64,000 nt of DNA from Ampullimonas aquatilis (lineage in GTDB: Bacteria; Pseudomonadota; Gammaproteobacteria; Burkholderiales; Burkholderiaceae_D). Positions 55,138-63,297 of this stretch are shown piece after piece. The notes beneath the pieces are model-generated. The model was not told where the DNA came from. It worked only from the letters and a program-made list of their open reading frames with translations, and did no database searches. Position numbers and translations under genes: made by a program. The stretch covers positions 2,542,001 through 2,606,000 of the forward strand of contig NZ_CP183834.1 in the NCBI RefSeq assembly GCF_049675895.1, read 5' to 3'. Numbering within the stretch: the first letter of the stretch is position 1; each line of letters opens with the position of its first letter.

Positions 55138-55338
55138 GCTGCCCAAAGGCTGTATCGACAAGGTGTTCACGAAAACCCCAAAATTAATGACCGGTGAGTC
55201 AGCAATATATTCAATGGTTGTCCTACAGTCAATTCACGTGTCGCGTATGGTGGATTTTTCGTAGTCAGTTGCAATTCACGCCATACTGACTTTAGCTACT
55301 CGCCCATATTCAGACCAGACCAACCTAGACCAATATTC

Positions 55339-56172
55339 ATGAGCACTTTGCAAACTGTCGATCACTATGAAAATTTTCCGGTAGCCAGTTTTTTGCTGCC
55401 GGCCCGTTTGCGGCCCGCCGTGGCAGTGATTTATCACTTTGCTCGCAGTGCCGATGATTTTGCCGATGAAGGTGATGTCCCCAACGATGAACGCTTGACC
55501 AATCTGGCGATTTATCATGCCGAACTGCAACGTATTGAACAGAAGCTGCCCCCCACCTCGCCCCAGTATGCCGCCTTGTTTACGGCAATGGCCAAAGTGA
55601 TTCATCAGTGGCAGCTGCCCACCAACCTGTTTCATGATCTGCTGTCCGCCTTTGAACAAGATGTGGTAACCAAGCGCTACGCTGATCTGCCAAGTTTGCT
55701 GGATTACTGCAGCCGCTCGGCCAATCCGGTGGGGCGTCTGATGCTGCATCTTTATGGCGCGCTGGATGAAACCGCGCTCCAGCAATCGGATGCCATTTGC
55801 ACGGGTTTGCAGTTGATCAATTTTTGGCAGGATGTCGCCATCGACTGGCAAAAAGCGCGCATTTATTTTCCACAAACTGCCATGCAAGAACATGGTGTGA
55901 CTGAAAACATGCTGGCCAATGGCAAAGTGACGCCTGAATTTGCCAAACTCATGCAAAGCGAGTTAAAGCGTGCACAGGCAATGCTAGAATCCGGCACGCC
56001 ATTGGCCAAGCGTCTGCCCGGCAGAATTGGCTGGGAGTTACGCCTGGTGATTGCCGGTGGACTGCGCATCATTGGCAAGATTGAAGCGGTCGACTACGAT
56101 GTTTTTTCACGTCGCCCTACTCTGCAAAAACATGACTGGCTCAAGCTGGTCTGGCAAGCCCTGCTTTTTTAG
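55339..56172 (+). CDS. hpnC: Hydroxysqualene synthase HpnC
   Basis: 277 residues of the trans-prenyltransferase class. First Asp-rich motif FARSADDFADEGDV and second LINFWQDVAIDWQKARIYFP (degenerate, as in HpnC). It converts presqualene diphosphate to hydroxysqualene. Length and the order hpnC-hpnD-hpnE match the bacterial squalene pathway. First gene of the cluster, with 11 bases to hpnD. In hopanoid producers squalene is then cyclised by Shc, which is not in this window. Confidence 0.93.
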   Translation: MSTLQTVDHYENFPVASFLLPARLRPAVAVIYHFARSADDFADEGDVPNDERLTNLAIYHAELQRIEQKLPPTSPQYAALFTAMAKVIHQWQLPTNLFHDLLSAFEQDVVTKRYADLPSLLDYCSRSANPVGRLMLHLYGALDETALQQSDAICTGLQLINFWQDVAIDWQKARIYFPQTAMQEHGVTENMLANGKVTPEFAKLMQSELKRAQAMLESGTPLAKRLPGRIGWELRLVIAGGLRIIGKIEAVDYDVFSRRPTLQKHDWLKLVWQALLF

Positions 56173-56183
56173 ACTGAACTCTG

Positions 56184-57017
56184 ATGACCCCACAAGAATA
56201 TTGTCAGCAAAAAGCCGCCAAGAGTGGTTCCAGCTTTTATTACAGCTTTTTGTTTTTGCCGCCCGAACGACGTGCCGCCATCACCGCACTCTATGCTTTT
56301 TGCCGCGAAGTCGATGATGTGGTGGATGAATGTGTTGATCCGCAACTGGCCCGCATCAAACTGGCCTGGTGGCGTACTGAAGTTGCCCAATCCTTTATGG
56401 GTCAACCGAGTCATCCAGTCATGCAGGCGCTGGCACCCATCGCCGCCCGTTTTCATATCACCGAATCACGCCTCAATGAAATCATTGATGGCATGGAAAT
56501 GGATCTCGATCAGACCCGCTATCTGGATTACCCCGGTCTGCAACGTTATTGCTATCACGTAGCCAGTGTTGTGGGTATTTTGGCGGCGGGTATTTTCGGC
56601 CACACTTCCCCAGCCACTCTGCAATATGCCGAAAAGCTGGGGCTGGCGTTTCAGCTCACCAATATCATTCGCGATGTCGGGGAAGATGCCCGCAAAGGCC
56701 GGATCTATCTACCAGTCAATGAACTGCAACAATTTGAAGTCAAAGCCGCCGATATTCTCAACGCCCGCATGAGCGAGCGCTTTGTGGCGCTGATGCGTTT
56801 TCAGGCACAACGTGCCCATGCGACGTATGACGAAGCGCTGGTGCTATTGCCCAAGGAAGATCGTCGGGCCCAGCGCCCTGGTCTGATGATGGCGGAAATT
56901 TATCGCACCCTGCTGCGAGAAATTGAGGATGAGCAGTTTGCCGTGCTCAACCAGCGCATCAGCCTGACGCCAATCCGCAAACTCTGGCTGGCATGGACAA
57001 CCTATATCAAGGGCTGA
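56184..57017 (+). CDS. hpnD: Presqualene diphosphate synthase HpnD
   Basis: 277 residues. Both Asp-rich motifs are intact: YAFCREVDDVVDECVD (first) and LTNIIRDVGEDARKGRIYLP (second), with the SGSSFYYSFLFLPPERR N-terminal signature of phytoene/squalene synthases. Condenses two farnesyl diphosphate molecules to presqualene diphosphate. Seven bases before hpnE and eleven after hpnC, so one operon. Confidence 0.95.
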   Translation: MTPQEYCQQKAAKSGSSFYYSFLFLPPERRAAITALYAFCREVDDVVDECVDPQLARIKLAWWRTEVAQSFMGQPSHPVMQALAPIAARFHITESRLNEIIDGMEMDLDQTRYLDYPGLQRYCYHVASVVGILAAGIFGHTSPATLQYAEKLGLAFQLTNIIRDVGEDARKGRIYLPVNELQQFEVKAADILNARMSERFVALMRFQAQRAHATYDEALVLLPKEDRRAQRPGLMMAEIYRTLLREIEDEQFAVLNQRISLTPIRKLWLAWTTYIKG

Positions 57018-57024
57018 TACAGCC

Positions 57025-58476
57025 ATGACCATTGCCATCGTCGGTGGCGGCTGGGCCGGACTGGCTGCGGCAGTCCATCTGCGCCAGCAATTGGGCAAGC
57101 GCAATACGGCCACTCAAGCAGCGCAAGCAATCATGGTATTGGAAGCTGCCCCCGTACTGGGTGGTCGGGCACGCCGAGTCGAACATGACGGGCAGATAAT
57201 CGACAATGGCCAGCACATTTTACTGGGTGCTTATCAAAGTACCTTGCAACTGATGCAAACGGTCGGCATCGATATTTCGTCGGTATTGCAACGGCTGCCC
57301 GTGCAACTCAGTTATAGCGATGGCTTTCACTTTGCCGCGCCAACCTTGGCTGTACCAGCGCCCTGGCATTTGCTGGCCGGCTTATTGGCTATTCAAGGTT
57401 TAAGCTGGGCTGAACGACTGGCCATGAGCAAGGTGCTACTCATCAGCCAACTGCAAGGCTGGCGTTGCGCAGACACCCTCACGGTGGCGCAATGGCTCCA
57501 GCAACATGGCCAGCCGCAGCGAGTAACAGAACGCATCTGGGCACCGCTCTGTATTTCGGCGCTCAACACGCCCCCCACGGCGGCCTCGGCTACCGTGTTT
57601 CTGGCGGTATTACGCGATAGTCTGGGCGCCCGTCGTCAAGACAGTGACATGCTGTTACCCAAAGTCGATTTATCGCGCTTGCTGCCCAATGCCGCGCAAG
57701 CCTATTTGCTTGAGCAAGGCGATGTGGTGCAAACCGGCTGTGCCGTGCGCGGTCTGCAGCAAGTTGGTCAGCAATGGCAGTTGCAACTGCAGCCTGGGCA
57801 TCATGGTTTACCACCCAACGCCACCATAGCCAAGCCAGATACGCTGGTGGTTGACGCCGTGATTCTGGCCACACCACCGTGGGAAACCGGGCGGCTACTG
57901 GGACAATGGCAGATCAAGCACCCGACAATAACAACGTTGCAGGCGCTGCGCTATCACGCCATCACCACAGTGTATTTACGTTATGAGGATGTGCGGGCAC
58001 TGCGTTCGCAAGCACTGGGCAATGCTCATCAAGATACCCGATTGACTCCGGCTGCAAAACCCTTCCTCGCTCTGCCCGACGCACCGACACGCCAGCACTT
58101 TGGCCAATTTGTGTTCGACCGCTTTGCGATGTCGGGGCAAGCGGCTGATCGGGGTTTGTTTGCCGTCGTCATCAGCGCCTCGGACCAGTTTGACCTGGAC
58201 CGCCACAGCCTGCCCATGCAAATTCACCGGCAGCTTTGTGAAGCGCTTAACTGGCCAACGACGCCGCAGCCCATTTGGCATGAAGTCATCGCCGAAAAAC
58301 GCGCTACCTTTGCCTGCACGCCGCAACGTGCGCTGCCATCCATCTCACTCGCGCAGGGCCTATTACTGGCTGGCGATTATATGGTGGCTGACTACCCGGC
58401 CACGCTGGAATCCGCTGTGCGCAGTGGTCAGGCCGCTGCAGAGCAGCTCCTGGCACATCTAAATACGCCGCATTAA
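57025..58476 (+). CDS. hpnE: Hydroxysqualene dehydroxylase HpnE
   Basis: 483-residue FAD-dependent amine-oxidase-fold enzyme. The FAD-binding dinucleotide fold IVGGGWAGLAAAVHLRQQLG is at the N-terminus, GGRARRVEHDG follows, and the C-terminal flavin-contact motif LLLAGDYMVADYPATLESAVRSG closes the protein. Reduces hydroxysqualene to squalene, the last step of HpnCDE. Length slightly above typical (about 420-450), with an insert near residues 240-270 (QLQPGHHGLPPNATIAKP). Last gene of the cluster; the next signal downstream is repeat copy E. Confidence 0.93.
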   Translation: MTIAIVGGGWAGLAAAVHLRQQLGKRNTATQAAQAIMVLEAAPVLGGRARRVEHDGQIIDNGQHILLGAYQSTLQLMQTVGIDISSVLQRLPVQLSYSDGFHFAAPTLAVPAPWHLLAGLLAIQGLSWAERLAMSKVLLISQLQGWRCADTLTVAQWLQQHGQPQRVTERIWAPLCISALNTPPTAASATVFLAVLRDSLGARRQDSDMLLPKVDLSRLLPNAAQAYLLEQGDVVQTGCAVRGLQQVGQQWQLQLQPGHHGLPPNATIAKPDTLVVDAVILATPPWETGRLLGQWQIKHPTITTLQALRYHAITTVYLRYEDVRALRSQALGNAHQDTRLTPAAKPFLALPDAPTRQHFGQFVFDRFAMSGQAADRGLFAVVISASDQFDLDRHSLPMQIHRQLCEALNWPTTPQPIWHEVIAEKRATFACTPQRALPSISLAQGLLLAGDYMVADYPATLESAVRSGQAAAEQLLAHLNTPH

Positions 58477-58479
58477 TTG

Positions 58480-58559
58480 TTAATTAAATGGAGTATATGT
58501 AATTATTAACCTCTTAAGTGCATATTGATTGACCATTGAAATATACCCCCAATAAGTAT
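58480..58559 (+). repeat. 80-bp interspersed element, copy E
   Basis: Plus strand: starts TTAATTAAATGGAGTAT, core CTTAAGTGCATATTGATTG with GC at 41-42, terminal box ATAC-N9-GTAT (ATACCCCCAATAAGTAT). Points toward msrB, whose start is 123 bases on. Confidence 0.85.
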
Positions 58560-58682
58560 ATTTTTCATGCAAACATCAGAAAAAGAAATCACTAGCATTT
58601 TCTGCAACCAATCCCCACTGTCACACTCTGAATGCTTCTATCAGCGATAATCGCCAAATAACGAATGAGTACGGAGATCAGC

Positions 58683-59102
58683 ATGGGCCATCCCAAAGTT
58701 ACCCCTGAACAGGAAGAGCAGTGGCGCGCCAACTTGACGCCCGAGCAGTATCAAGTCACACGTTGTTCAGCCACTGAACCCGCTTTTACGGGTGAATACT
58801 GGAACCACAAAAGTAATGGCATCTACCACTGTGTGTGCTGTGGCACGCCTTTGTTTGACTCCACCACCAAATATGATTCAGGTAGTGGCTGGCCGAGCTA
58901 TTTTGAGCCCATCAACAGCACCGTCATCAAGGAAGAAGTCGATACCAGTTATGGCATGCGTCGCGTAGAAGTCCAATGCAACCACTGTGGTGCGCACCTT
59001 GGCCATGTTTTTCCAGACGGCCCACAACCCACCGGACTGCGTTATTGCATCAATTCCGCTTCACTGACTTTTAACGATCGGGATAACGACACGAATACTT
59101 AA
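58683..59102 (+). CDS. msrB: Peptide-methionine (R)-S-oxide reductase MsrB
   Basis: 139 residues from MGHPKVTPEQEEQW; GGAG seven bases before ATG 58683 decides against the ATG six codons upstream. Repairs oxidised methionine (R epimer) in proteins. Two zinc knuckles (CVCCGTPLF and CNHCGAHLGH), substrate-site GSGWPSYFEP and the catalytic Cys in LRYCINSASL. Cytoplasmic, no signal. Flanked on both sides by copies of the 80-bp repeat (E and F). Confidence 0.95.
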   Translation: MGHPKVTPEQEEQWRANLTPEQYQVTRCSATEPAFTGEYWNHKSNGIYHCVCCGTPLFDSTTKYDSGSGWPSYFEPINSTVIKEEVDTSYGMRRVEVQCNHCGAHLGHVFPDGPQPTGLRYCINSASLTFNDRDNDTNT

Positions 59103-59122
59103 GAATTACTTATGATGGATTG

Positions 59123-59202
59123 ATACTCCCACCTATCAATCCATTTTCTGCTTTGTTAAGCTAAGTATGTATAGGGGGTTTTAAAATACCCATCCTTAGT
59201 AT
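59123..59202 (+). repeat. 80-bp interspersed element, copy F
   Basis: Plus strand: starts ATACTCCCACCTATCAA, core TTAAGCTAAGTATGTAT (shifted by about two bases), terminal box ATAC-N9-GTAT (ATACCCATCCTTAGTAT). Closest to copy D. Ends 30 bases before yciB. Confidence 0.75.
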
Positions 59203-59232
59203 AATATCCTGCAAATATCTTAATTTGTCATC

Positions 59233-59766
59233 ATGAAATTTCTTCTCGACCTATTTCCGGTCATTGTCTTTTTTGTCGCATTCAAGCTCGCCAATATCTA
59301 CGTGGCAACGGGTCTGACGATTGCCGCGACATTCATCCAGATGGCCATCAGCTGGTTAAAAAACCGCAAGATCGAACCCATGCAATGGATCAGCCTGATT
59401 CTGGTCAGCGTATTTGGTGGTGCCACCATCTTTTTTCATGATGAATCGTTCATCAAGTGGAAACCGACCATCCTCTACCTACTCTTTGCTGGCGTGCTGC
59501 TGTTGAGTCCTGTGGTGGCAAAAAAGAATCTGATTGAAGCCATGATGTCAGCACAAATCAAATTGCCCATGCCGGTCTGGGCCAAGCTCAATCAGGCATG
59601 GGGACTGTTTTTCATTGTGATGGCTGCGGCCAATTATTTTGTGGCCAGCAACTATCCCACCGACATCTGGGTCAACTTCAAACTGTTTGGCGCAACTGGC
59701 ATGATGCTTGTATTCATGGTCGCTCAGGGTTTTTATCTGACGCGACACATGGAGGAAGAATCATGA
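59233..59766 (+). CDS. yciB: Inner-membrane septation protein A (YciB/IspZ family)
   Basis: 177 residues, five to six membrane segments: MKFLLDLFPVIVFFVAFKLA (family start), IEPMQWISLILVSVFGGATI, FHDESFIKWKPTILYLLFAG and NQAWGLFFIVMAAANYFVA. In Shigella and E. coli the protein affects septation and envelope integrity, with partners in the divisome and elongasome. The stop overlaps the bolA start (ATGA), so the two are translated together. Position before bolA and a parvulin gene is a common betaproteobacterial order. Confidence 0.95.
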   Translation: MKFLLDLFPVIVFFVAFKLANIYVATGLTIAATFIQMAISWLKNRKIEPMQWISLILVSVFGGATIFFHDESFIKWKPTILYLLFAGVLLLSPVVAKKNLIEAMMSAQIKLPMPVWAKLNQAWGLFFIVMAAANYFVASNYPTDIWVNFKLFGATGMMLVFMVAQGFYLTRHMEEES

Positions 59767-60038
59767 AAAGTACACTAGCCACTGAAATTGAACAGGCCTT
59801 GACTGAACGCTTTAACCCGGTTGTACTCGAACTGGAAGACGACAGTCACAAGCATGCAGGTCACACCGGTGCGAGCGAAGGCTCCCACTTCAACCTGATG
59901 CTGGTCGCACCAGCTTTTACAGGCACATCCAGGATGGCACGCCATCGCATGGTGTATGATGCGCTTGCAAAATGGGTTCCCGGGAAAATTCACGCCCTGT
60001 CCATCAAGGCAATCAGCCCGGAAGAACAACAAACTTGA
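59763..60038 (+). CDS. BolA family protein
   Basis: 91 residues. BolA/IbaG fold: IEQALTERFNPVVLELEDDSHKHAGH, SHFNLMLVAPAFTGTSRMARHRMVYDAL and IHALSIKAISPEEQ, the last with the conserved His. BolA proteins pair with monothiol glutaredoxins to handle iron-sulfur clusters. ATG 59763 overlaps the yciB stop by four bases; a longer frame from 59598 lies inside yciB and is a shadow. Confidence 0.92.
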   Translation: MKSTLATEIEQALTERFNPVVLELEDDSHKHAGHTGASEGSHFNLMLVAPAFTGTSRMARHRMVYDALAKWVPGKIHALSIKAISPEEQQT

Positions 60039-60110
60039 ATTACCTTGTGATTTAACCCCTTGATTTAACTCTTTATCAACCGCTTTTGTTTTTTGCTTTG
60101 GACTTTTTTC

Positions 60111-60899
60111 ATGACAATTAAAGCTTCTCACCTCATTAGCTCCCTCATAGCCGGTATTGTGCTGACCACATCCAGCCTGGCATTGGCTCAAAACGTGGCC
60201 GTCGTTAATGGCAAAGCCATTCCTAAAGCGCGTGCTGACGCCATGACCAAAGAGGCCATCAAACGTGGCCAGAAAGAAGGCCCGGAACTGCAACAGATGG
60301 TTCGCGAAGAGTTGATCAACCGCGAAATCTTCATGCAGGAAGCTGAAAAGAAAGGCATCGCCAATACAGACGAAATCAAGACCCAGCTGGATCTGGCTCG
60401 TCAAAGCATTGTGATTCGCGCTCTGGTGGATGATTTCCTCAAGAAAAATCCAGTGACAGATGCTGAAATCAAAGCCCAGTACGAAACCATCAAAAAACAG
60501 GTTGGTGACAAGGAATACCATGCTCGTCACATCCTGGTTGATAAAGAAGAAGATGCCAAAGCCATCATCGCCAAACTGAAAGCCGGTGGCAAATTTGAAG
60601 AGCTGGCCAAACAGTCCAAAGATCCAGGTTCAGCACCAAACGGTGGTGACCTTGATTGGGCCTCGCCTGCCAACTTCGTCAAACCATTCTCTGACGCAAT
60701 GATCGCGCTGAAAAAAGGTGAATTCACTGATACACCAGTAAAAACCCAATTTGGCTACCACATCATCAAACTGGAAGATGTGCGTGATGCCAAGGCACCG
60801 CCGCTGGAAGAGGTTCGTGCTCAGATGGAAGAGCAACTGCGCGGTCAAAAACTGCAGAAATATCAGGCAGAACTGAAAGAAAAAGCCAAGGTTCAGTAA
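60111..60899 (+). CDS. Periplasmic parvulin-type peptidyl-prolyl isomerase
   Basis: 262 residues from MTIKASHLISSLIAG, with a signal peptide cleaved near ALAQ. A SurA-N-like helical region (residues 25-125) precedes one parvulin domain: YHARHILVDKEEDAKAII, FEELAKQSKDPGSAPNGGDL, and FGYHIIKLEDV. Resembles PrsA/Cbf2-type foldases that assist secreted or outer-membrane proteins. Last of the yciB-bolA run (72-base gap) and ends at a strong terminator. Confidence 0.93.
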   Translation: MTIKASHLISSLIAGIVLTTSSLALAQNVAVVNGKAIPKARADAMTKEAIKRGQKEGPELQQMVREELINREIFMQEAEKKGIANTDEIKTQLDLARQSIVIRALVDDFLKKNPVTDAEIKAQYETIKKQVGDKEYHARHILVDKEEDAKAIIAKLKAGGKFEELAKQSKDPGSAPNGGDLDWASPANFVKPFSDAMIALKKGEFTDTPVKTQFGYHIIKLEDVRDAKAPPLEEVRAQMEEQLRGQKLQKYQAELKEKAKVQ

Positions 60900-60923
60900 T
60901 CCAATCTGGCTTTTGCTGTTCAA

Positions 60924-60954
60924 TAAAAAACCCGGCAGTGCCGGGTTTTTTATT
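60924..60954. terminator. Bidirectional terminator
   Basis: AAAAAACCCGGC / GCCGGGTTTTTT with an AGT loop, serving the parvulin gene and possibly the convergent MBL gene. Confidence 0.9.
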
Positions 60955-61020
60955 GCCTTCTAAAACGGCTTCAAAAAATCAACGCGTAATTACTACATTC
61001 AGAACCACACCGTCCTGCTA

Positions 61021-61983
61021 TCAAATCACATTGACTGGCAACTTGAGATAAACCTTGCCATTGTCCTCTGCAGCTGGCCAGTTACCTGCCCGGATATTGA
61101 CCTGAATCGCCGGCAATATCAGTACCGGCATTTCCAAAGTCTGGTCACGTGCTTCGCGCATGGCCACAAACTGCGCTGCTGTCACGCCATCATGCACATG
61201 AATATTATGCGCACGCTGCTCGGCCACGGTCGTTTGCCAGACCGGCGCACGATCAGTTGGCGGGTAATCATGACACATGAATAAACGTGTTGCCGCAGGT
61301 AAACTCAATAAGGTCTGAATCGACTGATACAACACCTTGGCACTGCCACCTGGAAAATCGCAACGCGCCGTTCCCACGTCAGGCATGAACAAGGTATCGC
61401 CAACAAACACCGCATCAGCAATCTGATAGGCCATATCCGCCGGTGTATGGCCCGGTACAAACAGCGCCCTGGCTGTCAACTGACCAATCGCAAAAGTTTC
61501 ATCGGGTACAAACAGGTAATCAAACTGGGTGCCTTGCGGGATAAACTCATCACCCAAATGAAAGATGTCTTTAAAAACCTGCTGCACCTGTCTGATCGCC
61601 TGCCCGATTGCCACCTTGCCACCAACACGTTCACGCAGATAAGCCGCCGCAGACAAATGATCAGCATGCGCGTGGGTTTCCAATATCCAATCGACATGCA
61701 AATCCAAGCGTGCAATAAAATCGACAATACAATCTGCCGAAGTCGTGGTGCTGCGCCCTGACTTTGGATCAAAGTCCAGCACCGGATCAATGATTGCGGC
61801 GTGACCACTGGCTTCGTCAAACACCACATAGCTGATGGTCATGGTCTGAGCATCGAGAAAAGCCTCGATCTGAGGTACCGGCACCCTGGATTGCAGCGTC
61901 GATTCTGCCTTGTCAACCTGAGCCAGGTTATTCATTTGCTCAGTGGTCTGCTCGGTAGTCTCATTAATCATTGGCTTAGTCAT
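61021..61983 (-). CDS. MBL-fold hydrolase, persulfide-dioxygenase-like (Blh/ETHE1 group)
   Basis: 320 residues from MTKPMINETTEQTTEQ; ATG 62007 is an alternative. Metallo-beta-lactamase metal motif ETHAHADHLSAAAYLRE, then LFVPGHTPADMAYQIAD, AVFVGDTLFMPDVGTARCDF and MCHDYPP. This set matches ETHE1/Blh-type enzymes that oxidise glutathione persulfide to sulfite, though the fused rhodanese domain found in some Blh proteins is absent. Divergent from a BigR-type regulator, whose operator overlaps both promoters. Persulfide oxidation is inferred from family and context, not shown. Confidence 0.88.
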   Translation of the reverse strand: MTKPMINETTEQTTEQMNNLAQVDKAESTLQSRVPVPQIEAFLDAQTMTISYVVFDEASGHAAIIDPVLDFDPKSGRSTTTSADCIVDFIARLDLHVDWILETHAHADHLSAAAYLRERVGGKVAIGQAIRQVQQVFKDIFHLGDEFIPQGTQFDYLFVPDETFAIGQLTARALFVPGHTPADMAYQIADAVFVGDTLFMPDVGTARCDFPGGSAKVLYQSIQTLLSLPAATRLFMCHDYPPTDRAPVWQTTVAEQRAHNIHVHDGVTAAQFVAMREARDQTLEMPVLILPAIQVNIRAGNWPAAEDNGKVYLKLPVNVI

Positions 61984-61999
61984 TTGAAATCTCATCCAT

Positions 62000-62021
62000 A
62001 TATTCAACTTACTTGAAGTAT
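62000..62021. promoter_or_regulatory. Operator-like dyad of the BigR-type locus
   Basis: ATATTCAA-CTTAC-TTGAAGTAT, an inverted repeat TTCAA-N5-TTGAA with AT-rich flanks. It overlaps the -35 of the plus-strand promoter and abuts TATAAT (62027-62022) of the minus strand, so one repressor could shut both genes. Confidence 0.75.
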
Positions 62022-62041
62022 ATTATATTTTTTTATATAAT
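62013..62041 (+). promoter_or_regulatory. Sigma70 promoter of the arsR-type regulator operon
   Basis: TTGAAG (62013-62018), 17 bases, TATAAT (62036-62041); about 38 bases upstream of the ATG. Confidence 0.75.
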
Positions 62042-62079
62042 ATTTGTTAGTAAATTGTTTATCATCCCTCATCAATGAA

Positions 62080-62400
62080 ATGACTAAAACCCACCTTGAT
62101 ATTGCTGCCATGCGTGCCGGTGCTACACAGGCCACCAGTGTGTTGCGGGTACTGTCCAACCCTGATCGCCTGATGCTGCTTTGCCGGATTTCAAGTGGAG
62201 AAGTCTGTGTCAGCGATCTGGAAGAAGAACTGGAGATTCACCAACCGACCCTATCACAGCAACTCGCCGTGCTACGCAACGAAGAACTCGTGACCACGCG
62301 ACGTGACGGCAAAAATATCTTTTATGGCATTGCAGATCCCAATGTCATGATCTTGCTTAAAACCCTCTATCAACTTTATTGCCCCGCACAGGAAAGCTGA
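62080..62400 (+). CDS. bigR: ArsR/SmtB family repressor, BigR/SqrR type
   Basis: 106 residues. Winged-helix ArsR fold with recognition helix QPTLSQQLAVLRNEELVTTR. Cys35 (RLMLLC) and Cys101 (LYQLYC) are 66 residues apart, matching the redox pair Cys42/Cys108 of BigR, whose disulfide or polysulfide bridge releases DNA; Cys43 is extra. BigR-type repressors sense hydrogen sulfide and persulfide. Gene order (MBL divergent, two YeeE/YedE halves downstream) is the classic bigR locus. ATG 62080 is chosen because the hydrophilic family N-terminus begins there; the frame is open 12 codons upstream. Confidence 0.88.
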   Translation: MTKTHLDIAAMRAGATQATSVLRVLSNPDRLMLLCRISSGEVCVSDLEEELEIHQPTLSQQLAVLRNEELVTTRRDGKNIFYGIADPNVMILLKTLYQLYCPAQES

Positions 62401-62404
62401 AATC

Positions 62405-62845
62405 ATGATGATTGACTGGTCTGCTTTTACCCCATACTCATCGCTGCTGGGCGGTGCGATGATTGGCCTGGCCGCGGCCATACTCGTGTTGTTCAATGGC
62501 CGGATTGCTGGCATCAGCGGTATCACCGGCATGCTACTTGGCAAAGTGTTACGTCATGAACGATCTGACACCATCTGGCGCATAACCTTTCTGCTAGGTC
62601 TGCTTAGCGCACCTTGGTTGTGGTCCTTGTTTCAAGCTTATCCATTCATTCTGACGGATACATCAACCTCTTTGCTCATCATGGCAGGATTACTGGTTGG
62701 TATTGGCACTCGCTTGGGTTCGGGCTGCACAAGCGGTCACGGTGTATGTGGCCTGGCTCGCCTGTCGCCCCGATCACTGGCCGCGACCGCGACTTTCATG
62801 ACGGCGGGCTTTGTCACAGTCTATCTATTACGTCACGGAGGCTGA
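62405..62845 (+). CDS. pmpA: YeeE/YedE family membrane protein, first half (PmpA-like)
   Basis: 146 residues, four membrane segments. GLLVGIGTRLGSGCTSGHGV contains the sulfur-transport Cys motif, and FNGRIAGISGITGMLLGK is the other family block. YeeE-type proteins import thiosulfate or related sulfur species; PmpA and PmpB are half-size paralogues. Five bases after bigR and five before the second half, so one operon. Confidence 0.88.
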   Translation: MMIDWSAFTPYSSLLGGAMIGLAAAILVLFNGRIAGISGITGMLLGKVLRHERSDTIWRITFLLGLLSAPWLWSLFQAYPFILTDTSTSLLIMAGLLVGIGTRLGSGCTSGHGVCGLARLSPRSLAATATFMTAGFVTVYLLRHGG

Positions 62846-62850
62846 CACTC

Positions 62851-63297
62851 ATGGCGATTACCCGAATATTGTCAGCATTGATTAGCGGGCTGATTTTTGG
62901 TCTGGGGCTAATCCTGTCCGGCATGTCCAGCCCCATTAAAGTGCAAGCCTTCCTTGATCTGGCCGGTGTCTGGGATCCTTCATTAGCCATGGTAATGGCA
63001 GGTGCCATTGCCGTTGCCATGCCCGCCTTTTTTTGGGTGCAGCGGCGTCAACAAACCTTATTATCAGAACCTGTGCATTTGCCTGGCATCCGTCATCTTG
63101 ATTGGCGCCTATTAGGCGGCAGCGCCCTGTTTGGCATTGGCTGGGGACTCGCAGGTTTCTGCCCGGGCCCTGCATTGGTCAGCTTGAGTGCAGGCAATCA
63201 CTCAGCCATGATTTTTAGCATTGCCATGCTGAGCGGTATGTTGATTTATGAACTGCTACAAATAATCATGGCCCACCATAAAAAAGGTAGCACATGA
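62851..63297 (+). CDS. pmpB: YeeE/YedE family membrane protein, second half (PmpB-like)
   Basis: 148 residues, four membrane segments. GIGWGLAGFCPGPALVSL carries the conserved Cys, and LIFGLGLILSGMSSPIKVQA is the start block. Partner of the preceding half in what is probably a single sulfur-compound channel. The long open frame upstream from 62614 overlaps the first half and is rejected. ATGA overlap with the DUF599 gene. Confidence 0.88.
   Translation: MAITRILSALISGLIFGLGLILSGMSSPIKVQAFLDLAGVWDPSLAMVMAGAIAVAMPAFFWVQRRQQTLLSEPVHLPGIRHLDWRLLGGSALFGIGWGLAGFCPGPALVSLSAGNHSAMIFSIAMLSGMLIYELLQIIMAHHKKGST

Noticed and set aside
59548..59748. Short antisense frame in yciB
   Set aside because: Inside a membrane-protein gene, no independent support.
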